From Ruminococcus sp. (lineage in GTDB: Bacteria; Bacillota; Clostridia; Oscillospirales; Acutalibacteraceae), in assembly GCA_017458845.1 (NCBI GenBank), contig JAFSZY010000016.1, positions 28,212 through 92,211 of the forward strand: DNA of 64,000 nt, read 5' to 3'. A program made the translations under genes and the position numbers. Numbering within the stretch: position 1 is the first letter of the stretch; each line of letters begins with the position of its first letter. Under the pieces are notes generated by a model. The model was given only the letters and a program-made list of their open reading frames with translations, was not told the origin of the DNA and did no database searches. Of this stretch, positions 37,117 to 43,797 are shown one piece after another.

Positions 37117-37142
37117 ATAATATTGGTTTAAGGAGGTAGAAT

Positions 37143-38126
37143 ATGCAAGGAAATGTAAGACCCGAAACTATGGAAAGAATAACAACTCCCGAACTTGCCG
37201 AGGCTTTTATAGCCGAGCAGGTGAAGGAATTACAGGAACAAATTGGTGATAAAAAAGTTTTGCTCGCTCTCTCGGGCGGTGTGGATAGCTCTGTTGTCGC
37301 CGCTTTATTAATCAAGGCGGTAGGGCAGCAGCTCGTTTGCGTTCATGTCAATCACGGTCTTCTCCGCAAAGGCGAGCCCGAGCAGGTTGTAGAAGTTTTT
37401 AAAAACCAGATGAACGCCAACCTCATTTATGTTGACGCGGTAGACCGTTTTCTCGACAAACTCGCTGGTGTAGCCGAACCCGAAAAGAAAAGAAAAATCA
37501 TCGGCGCTGAGTTTATCCGTGTGTTTGAGGAAGAAGCCAGAAAGCTCGACGGAATTGAGTTCCTTGCGCAGGGTACTATCTATCCCGATATTCTTGAGTC
37601 AGACGACGGCGTAAAGGCTCACCACAATGTTGGCGGACTTCCCGAGGACTTACAGTTCGAGCTCGTAGAGCCCGTAAAACTCCTCTTTAAGGACGAAGTC
37701 AGAGTAGTCGGCAAGGCGCTTGGGCTCCCCGATAATATGGTATTCCGTCAGCCTTTCCCGGGTCCCGGTTTAGGCGTTCGCTGTTTAGGCGCTATCACAC
37801 GAGACAGGCTCGAGGCTGTTCGCGAGTCCGACGCAATACTGCGTGAAGAGTTCGCTAAGAACGGCCTTGAGGGAAAAGTATGGCAGTACTTCACCGCGAT
37901 TCCCGACTTCAAGGGCGTAGGTATAAAGGACGGCAAGCGCACATTTGAGTATCCCGTATTTATCCGCGCGGTCAATACAAAGGACGCTATGACGGCTACT
38001 GTAGAGGACGTTCCCTTTGAGCTTCTTCAGCACATCACTAAGCGTATTACAACCGAGGTTGAGAACGTAAACCGCGTCCTCTACGACCTCACTCCCAAGC
38101 CCTCAGCCACTATCGAGTGGGAATGA
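37143..38126 (+). CDS. GMP synthase ATP-pyrophosphatase subunit lacking the glutaminase domain
   Basis: A 327-residue homologue of the C-terminal two-thirds of GuaA. It has the P-loop LALSGGVDSSVVAALL (around residue 44), GTIYPDILESDDG, RQPFPGPGLGVRCLGA, and a C-terminus NRVLYDLTPKPSATIEWE. There is no glutaminase domain and no separate glutaminase gene nearby, so it would need free ammonia or a partner in trans. Archaea use such split GMP synthases. The window already has a full-length guaA. It is 33 bases upstream of the phosphonate fusion gene and may share its promoter. Activity on a nucleotide other than XMP is possible but not shown. Confidence 0.9.
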   Translation: MQGNVRPETMERITTPELAEAFIAEQVKELQEQIGDKKVLLALSGGVDSSVVAALLIKAVGQQLVCVHVNHGLLRKGEPEQVVEVFKNQMNANLIYVDAVDRFLDKLAGVAEPEKKRKIIGAEFIRVFEEEARKLDGIEFLAQGTIYPDILESDDGVKAHHNVGGLPEDLQFELVEPVKLLFKDEVRVVGKALGLPDNMVFRQPFPGPGLGVRCLGAITRDRLEAVRESDAILREEFAKNGLEGKVWQYFTAIPDFKGVGIKDGKRTFEYPVFIRAVNTKDAMTATVEDVPFELLQHITKRITTEVENVNRVLYDLTPKPSATIEWE

Positions 38127-38159
38127 TTCAGCAAATACACGAAAGGATTTCGTTATAAT

Positions 38160-40169
38160 ATGAAAGCTTTAATTCTAAATTCAGGTCTCGGAAGCCGTAT
38201 GGGTGTCCTCACTTCGGAGCATCCCAAGTGTATGACTGAGATTCTATATTCCGATACTATACTCAGCAGACAGCTCAAGCTGATTGCCGAGGCGGGCATT
38301 ACAGACGTTGTAATGACCACAGGCTATTACAGCGATGTGCTTGAGGATTATTGCCGCAGTCTTAACCTGCCTTTGAACTACAAGTTTGTCAACAATCCTC
38401 TTTATGACAAGACCAACTACATCTATTCAATTTATTGCGCGCGTGAGTATCTCGACGACGACGTAATTCTTATGCACGGCGACCTCGTTTTTGAGAACTC
38501 CGTGTTTGAGGATGTAATCAACTCTGAAAAAAGCTGTATGACAGTCAGCTCAACTCTCGACTTGCCCGAAAAGGATTTCAAGGCGGTTGTTGAGAACGAT
38601 AAGATTACTAAAGTAGGTATTGAGTTCTTCAACAACGCTATGGCTGCGCAGCCTCTCTATAAGCTCAACAAAGAGGACTGGAAGGTGTGGCTTGACAGCA
38701 TTGTCGCTTTCTGCGAGAGCGACAACACAGGCTGTTATGCCGAGAACGCGCTCAACGCCGTTTCCGATAAATGCGAGATAGTTCCCTTTGACTTTGAGGA
38801 CAGGCTTTGCGCCGAGATTGATAACCCCGAGGATTTAAAGGTTATTTCCGAAAAGCTCAAAGAGATTGAGAACCGCACGGTTTATATGTGTTTCTCCACA
38901 GATATTCTGCACAGCGGTCACTTTTCAATCATCAAAAAGGCGGAAAAACTCGGCAAGCTGATTATCGGCGTGCTTTCGGATGACGCTGTTGTTTCTTTCA
39001 AGCGTTTCCCGCTTGTTCCTTTCTCCGAGAGAAAGTCTATGCTCGAGAATATCTCAGGCGTTTATAAGGTAGTTGAACAGACTGCATTAAGCTATAAAGA
39101 AAACCTCGAAAAGTTTAAGCCCGACTATGTTGTCCACGGCGACGACTGGCTTATGGGCTTCCAGAAACCCATAAGGGACGAGGTTGTTTCCATACTCGCG
39201 TCTTACGGCGGCAAGCTTGTGGAGTATCCTTACGCTAAGGACAATAAATATGAAGACCTTGAAAACAGAGCCCGCGCTGAGCTCGCTACTCCCGATGTTC
39301 GCAGAGCAAGACTCAAAAAGCTCCTCGCTATGAAGGGTACAATCTCCGCTATGGAGGCTCACTCCGGTCTTACGGGACTTATTGTTGAGAACACCACAGT
39401 CGAGGAAAACGGCGGTCTGCGCCAGTTTGACGCTATGTGGGTCAGCTCCCTGTGCGACTCCACCGCCAAGGGTAAGCCTGATATCGAGCTCGTTGATATG
39501 ACTTCCCGTTTCAGAACGATTGACGATATCTGCGAGGTTACCACCAAGCCTATTATCTTTGACGGAGATACAGGCGGACTCACCGAGCATTTTGTATATA
39601 CAGTACGTTCACTCGAGAGAATGGGCGTTTCCATGGTAATTATCGAGGACAAAACAGGTCTCAAGAAGAACAGCCTTTTCGGCACAGAGGTGCAGCAGAC
39701 ACAGGCGGCTATCCCCGAATTCTGCGATAAAATCAGAGCGGGCAAGAAAGCTCAGCGTACAAAGGACTTTATGATTTGCGCCAGAATCGAGAGCCTTATT
39801 CTCGAGCAGGGTATGGACGACGCTCTCGAGAGAGCCTTCGCCTTTGCCGAGGCGGGCGCCGACGCAATTATGATTCACAGCCGCAGAAAAGACCCCGACG
39901 AGATTTTCGAGTTTGTGGCTAAGTTCAGGGAGAAGGACAGCGCTACTCCTATAGTTGTTGTTCCAACCTCGTTCAATACCGTTACCGAGGAAGAGTTCAA
40001 ACAGCGCGGCGTTAACATCGTTATCTATGCCAACCAACTCACAAGGACAGGCTTCCCCGCAATGCGCAACGCGGCTGAGACTATTCTCAAGAATCACCGC
40101 GCCAAGGAATGCGACGATATTTGTATGCCCTTCAAGGAGATTATCAGTCTTATTCCCGAAGATGTTTAA
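38160..40169 (+). CDS. Nucleotidyltransferase-cytidylyltransferase-phosphoenolpyruvate mutase fusion
   Basis: A 669-residue, three-domain protein. Residues ~1-235 are a MobA/LicC-like nucleotidyltransferase (ILNSGLGSRMGVLTSEHPKC). Residues ~240-375 are a cytidylyltransferase with the HSGH active site at 251-254 and HGDDW. Residues ~385-665 are a phosphoenolpyruvate mutase with FDGDTGG (467-473) and the diagnostic EDK-x5-NS motif (EDKTGLKKNS, from 496). The last two domains match the layout of Fom1 of fosfomycin biosynthesis, which makes phosphonopyruvate and also cytidylylates 2-hydroxyethylphosphonate. The extra N-terminal domain is like PntC, which activates 2-aminoethylphosphonate. All three look intact. 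Confidence 0.92.
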   Translation: MKALILNSGLGSRMGVLTSEHPKCMTEILYSDTILSRQLKLIAEAGITDVVMTTGYYSDVLEDYCRSLNLPLNYKFVNNPLYDKTNYIYSIYCAREYLDDDVILMHGDLVFENSVFEDVINSEKSCMTVSSTLDLPEKDFKAVVENDKITKVGIEFFNNAMAAQPLYKLNKEDWKVWLDSIVAFCESDNTGCYAENALNAVSDKCEIVPFDFEDRLCAEIDNPEDLKVISEKLKEIENRTVYMCFSTDILHSGHFSIIKKAEKLGKLIIGVLSDDAVVSFKRFPLVPFSERKSMLENISGVYKVVEQTALSYKENLEKFKPDYVVHGDDWLMGFQKPIRDEVVSILASYGGKLVEYPYAKDNKYEDLENRARAELATPDVRRARLKKLLAMKGTISAMEAHSGLTGLIVENTTVEENGGLRQFDAMWVSSLCDSTAKGKPDIELVDMTSRFRTIDDICEVTTKPIIFDGDTGGLTEHFVYTVRSLERMGVSMVIIEDKTGLKKNSLFGTEVQQTQAAIPEFCDKIRAGKKAQRTKDFMICARIESLILEQGMDDALERAFAFAEAGADAIMIHSRRKDPDEIFEFVAKFREKDSATPIVVVPTSFNTVTEEEFKQRGVNIVIYANQLTRTGFPAMRNAAETILKNHRAKECDDICMPFKEIISLIPEDV

Positions 40170-40181
40170 TGAGGTAACTGT

Positions 40182-41291
40182 ATGAACCAGAGAGAAATTA
40201 TCATTAATGATAATTACAGCGAATTTGATGAGCTTTTCAGCGGGAAAAAGGTTTTTCTCGTATGCGACAGCTCATACGGATTTCTTAATATAGGCAAGCA
40301 CATCGATTCTTTAATCGAATCGGGCGCTGACATAATAAAATTTTCTGATTTTGAGCCGAATCCCGATTACCTCTCCGTAAAAGAGGCGGTTCACCTCTTC
40401 AAGAAGAGCGACCGAGAGCTGATTGTCGCCGTTGGCGGCGGCAGCGCTATGGATTTGGCAAAGTGTGTCAAGCTCTACTCGAATATGGATGACAGCGAGG
40501 AGTATATCAATCAGGATATTGTTCCCAACGATATTCCCTTAATCGCCGTTCCCACCACAGCGGGTACAGGCAGCGAGGCTACAAGATACGCCGTAATTTA
40601 CTACAACGGCGTCAAGCAGTCGATAGCTGATTTGAGCTGTATTCCCTCGGTGGTTGTGTTCGATTCGTCTGTTTTAAAAACGTTGCCGATGTATCAGCGC
40701 AAGGCGACTATGATGGACGCCTTCTGCCACTCGATAGAGTCCTTCTGGTCGGTCAACTCAACCGATGAAAGCAAGGAGCTCTCTAAAACGGCAATCACTA
40801 TGATTCTTGACAATATGGACGCTTACCTTGGTAACGAGGACAAGGCGAACAAGGCTATGCTCAAGGCCGCCAATATCGCGGGAAAGGCTATCAATATAAC
40901 TCAGACAACAGCGGGCCACGCTATGTGTTATAAGCTCACGAGCCTTTACGGAATAGCCCACGGTCACGCGGCTGCGCTTTGCGATTCGGTACTGATGCCG
41001 TATATGATTGAGCACACAGAGAATTGCATTGACAGCAGGGGAGAAGCTTACCTCAAAACCGTGTTTGAGGATATAGCCAAAACTATGAGCTGCGACAGCA
41101 CTTCGGCTTTGTGCGAGAAGTTCAACGCTGTTGTTTCAAGGCTTGAGTTCTCAATTCCCGATTGCAGTGACGAGGATTATGAGGTTCTCAAAACCTCTGT
41201 CAATCCCACACGATTAAAAAATAACCCCGTAAAACTCAGTGAAGATACAATCGATATGCTGTATCATCAAATATTTAGTAAGAGGAAATAA
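40182..41291 (+). CDS. Phosphonoacetaldehyde reductase (iron-containing alcohol dehydrogenase)
   Basis: A 369-residue group III metal-dependent alcohol dehydrogenase. AVGGGSAMDLAK is the NAD-binding motif and PTTAGTGSEATRYAVI the catalytic region. Metal ligands are expected in MMDAFCHSIESFW and GIAHGHAAALC. The position between a phosphoenolpyruvate mutase and a phosphonopyruvate decarboxylase points to reduction of phosphonoacetaldehyde to 2-hydroxyethylphosphonate, the role of PhpC/FomC in antibiotic pathways. GAGGTAACTGT precedes the start. No aminotransferase for the alternative 2-aminoethylphosphonate route is present, which supports the hydroxy product. Confidence 0.88.
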   Translation: MNQREIIINDNYSEFDELFSGKKVFLVCDSSYGFLNIGKHIDSLIESGADIIKFSDFEPNPDYLSVKEAVHLFKKSDRELIVAVGGGSAMDLAKCVKLYSNMDDSEEYINQDIVPNDIPLIAVPTTAGTGSEATRYAVIYYNGVKQSIADLSCIPSVVVFDSSVLKTLPMYQRKATMMDAFCHSIESFWSVNSTDESKELSKTAITMILDNMDAYLGNEDKANKAMLKAANIAGKAINITQTTAGHAMCYKLTSLYGIAHGHAAALCDSVLMPYMIEHTENCIDSRGEAYLKTVFEDIAKTMSCDSTSALCEKFNAVVSRLEFSIPDCSDEDYEVLKTSVNPTRLKNNPVKLSEDTIDMLYHQIFSKRK

Positions 41292-41293
41292 GT

Positions 41294-42412
41294 ATGAAGA
41301 TAGAAAAACTTTTGGAAATAATCGGAGCCGATTTTTACACCGGCGTTCCCGATTCACAGCTAAAGTCCCTGTGCGATTACCTTATGAATACCTACGGTAT
41401 CGACAAGAAGCGCCATATTATCGCTGCTAACGAGGGCAACTGCGTAGGCTTGGCGGCGGGTTATCACCTCGCTACCGGCAAAACTCCCGTAGTATATATG
41501 CAGAACAGCGGCGAGGGTAATATCATCAACCCCGTAGCGTCGCTTCTTAACGATAAGGTTTACGCTATTCCGATGATTTTTGTTATCGGCTGGCGAGGCG
41601 AGCCCGGTGTTCACGACGAGCCACAGCACATCTATCAGGGCGAGGTTACAGTTAAGCTGCTCGACGATATGGACATAGCTTCCTTTGTCATCGGCAAGGA
41701 CACCACATCCGAGGAACTCTGTGCTAAAATGGACGAGTTCAACGAGATTTTAGCTCAGGGCAAGCAGGTAGCTTTCGTAATCCGCAAGGGAGCTTTGGAA
41801 TATGATGAAAAAGTTGTATATAAAAACGGCTGCGATATGAACCGTGAGGATATCATCAGACATATTGCTGCCGCGACGGGCGATGATTTGATTGTATCCA
41901 CTACGGGTAAGGCGAGCCGCGAGCTCTTCGAAATCCGCGAGGCAAACTCTCAGGGACATCAGTACGATTTCCTTACAGTAGGCTCAATGGGCCACAGCTC
42001 ATCAATCGCGCTCGGAGTAGCTCTCAACAAGCCCGACAAAAAGGTCTGGTGTGTTGACGGCGACGGCGCTATGCTTATGCATATGGGCTCTATGGCTGTT
42101 ATGGGCGCCAACGCTCCCGAAAATCTTGTTCATATCGTAATCAATAACGGAGCTCACGAGACTGTCGGCGGTATGCCCACAGTTGCCGCAAAGGCTGATG
42201 TTGTTGCAATCGCCAAGGCTTGCGGCTATCCCAACGCTGTGAGCGTGGACAGCTTTGACGCTCTTGACAGAGAGCTTAAGGCTGCAAGAGAACGCAATGA
42301 ACTCAGTTTAATTGAGGTTAAATGCTCCATCGGTGCGCGCGCCGACCTCGGCAGACCTACAACTACAGCCTTAGATAATAAAATCGGATTTATGAATTAT
42401 ATCAATTCTTAA
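41294..42412 (+). CDS. aepY: Phosphonopyruvate decarboxylase
   Basis: A 372-residue thiamine diphosphate enzyme. FYTGVPDSQLKSLCDYLM and IIAANEGNCVGLAAGYHLAT are the typical N-terminal motifs, with WRGEPGVHDEPQH; the thiamine-binding GDGAMLMHMGSMAVMG and INNGAHETVGGMP lie near the C-terminus. It decarboxylates phosphonopyruvate to phosphonoacetaldehyde, the step that pulls the unfavourable mutase reaction forward. It is two bases after the reductase and clearly part of the operon. Length is normal. Confidence 0.95.
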   Translation: MKIEKLLEIIGADFYTGVPDSQLKSLCDYLMNTYGIDKKRHIIAANEGNCVGLAAGYHLATGKTPVVYMQNSGEGNIINPVASLLNDKVYAIPMIFVIGWRGEPGVHDEPQHIYQGEVTVKLLDDMDIASFVIGKDTTSEELCAKMDEFNEILAQGKQVAFVIRKGALEYDEKVVYKNGCDMNREDIIRHIAAATGDDLIVSTTGKASRELFEIREANSQGHQYDFLTVGSMGHSSSIALGVALNKPDKKVWCVDGDGAMLMHMGSMAVMGANAPENLVHIVINNGAHETVGGMPTVAAKADVVAIAKACGYPNAVSVDSFDALDRELKAARERNELSLIEVKCSIGARADLGRPTTTALDNKIGFMNYINS

Positions 42413-42456
42413 TATGGAAGATAGCGAATAAATAGGGAGAATGGAGGATATTTATT

Positions 42457-43797
42457 ATGAGATTATATATTGACCCGGGTACGGGTAGTATGCTTTTCGC
42501 CATTCTGATAGGTGTAATCGGCGCCGCCGGTTTTCTTATCAGAAACGCGATTACAAAAATCAAGTTTCTGTTGTCAGGTGGTAAGTCTAAGAATTTGGGC
42601 GACGGCAAAATTCCGTTTGTCATCTTTTCGGATGACAAGCGTTACTGGCAGACCTTTGAGCCTATTTGCCGCGAGCTTGACAAACGCGGTTTCGACGTAA
42701 AATATATGACCGCGTCCGAGGATGACGCCGCGCTCAATAATCCTTATGAGCACGTTCAGGCGGAGTTCATCGGCGCGGGCAACAAGGCGTTCGCGAAGCT
42801 TAATTTCCTTGAGGCTAAAATCCTTTTCGCGACTACCCCCGGTCTTGATGTTTACCAGTGGAAAAGGTCCAAAAAGGTAGATTACTATGTGCACATTATG
42901 CACGCCCCCAAGGACATAACAATGTACCGTATGTTTGGTATAGATTATTATGACTCCATTCTTCTCAACGGTAAATTCCAGATTAAGCAGGTGCGCCAGC
43001 TCGAAAAGCTCCGCGACCTTCCCAAAAAGGAGCTCGTTCTCGCGGGTATTCCTTATATGGATGATATGGTAACCAAGTTTGAGAGAGACAAGGTTCAGCC
43101 CAACGAGGTCAAGAACATTCTTCTCGCGCCTTCATGGGGCGAGAGCGCTATCCTTTCCCGATTCGGCGGAAAGATTATCAGCGCGCTTCTCAAATCTCAG
43201 TATAATATAATTATCCGTCCTCATCCTCAGTCAGTAGCGTCCGAAAAGGATATGCTCGACAAGCTGATGGCAGAGTTCCCGAATTCAGACAGACTCGAGT
43301 GGAACTACGACAGCGATAACTATCAGGTGCTCAAAAAATCGGACGTTCTGATTTCCGACTTCTCGGGCGTACTCTTTGAGTTTTCACTTGTTTACGACAG
43401 ACCCGTACTTTTTGCCAACACCAATTTTGACTCGTCGCCTTATGACGCCTGGTGGCTTGAAGAAGAGCCGTGGACATTCGATGCTATGGCTCGTTTAGGC
43501 GCTGAAATCAAAGAGGAAAACCTGGAACAGCTCCCAGAGATTCTTGACGATTGTATCAACAATCCCAAGTTCTCCAAGAATCGTAAGGCTGTCAGAGAAG
43601 AAATCTGGGTTAACTACAGGCACGGCGCGGAGGTTGTCGCTGATTACTTTATCAAAAAATACGACGAATTAATGAAAAAGGAATCTGAAGAAAAGGATTC
43701 CGGTGATAAAAACTCCAAAGCTAAGAAATCAAAGAAAAAAGATTCAAAGAATAAGAAATCCAAAAACCAAAAATCTAAAAGAAAGGGGAATAAATAA
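42457..43797 (+). CDS. Membrane-anchored CDP-glycerol glycerophosphotransferase-like enzyme
   Basis: A 446-residue protein. One N-terminal membrane helix (about residues 9-28) is followed by a GT-B-type TagF/TagB-like domain with IMHAPKDITMY, ILLAPSWGESAIL, IIIRPHPQSV and SDVLISDFSGVLFEFSLVYD. Such enzymes move polyol phosphates from CDP-linked donors onto wall teichoic acids. Here the likely donor is the CMP-phosphonate made by the upstream fusion, an inference from the operon. The last ~40 residues are almost only Lys, Ser, Asn and Asp, a basic tail that could bind acidic lipids or polymers. Its stop shares one base with the next ATG. Confidence 0.85.
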   Translation: MRLYIDPGTGSMLFAILIGVIGAAGFLIRNAITKIKFLLSGGKSKNLGDGKIPFVIFSDDKRYWQTFEPICRELDKRGFDVKYMTASEDDAALNNPYEHVQAEFIGAGNKAFAKLNFLEAKILFATTPGLDVYQWKRSKKVDYYVHIMHAPKDITMYRMFGIDYYDSILLNGKFQIKQVRQLEKLRDLPKKELVLAGIPYMDDMVTKFERDKVQPNEVKNILLAPSWGESAILSRFGGKIISALLKSQYNIIIRPHPQSVASEKDMLDKLMAEFPNSDRLEWNYDSDNYQVLKKSDVLISDFSGVLFEFSLVYDRPVLFANTNFDSSPYDAWWLEEEPWTFDAMARLGAEIKEENLEQLPEILDDCINNPKFSKNRKAVREEIWVNYRHGAEVVADYFIKKYDELMKKESEEKDSGDKNSKAKKSKKKDSKNKKSKNQKSKRKGNK

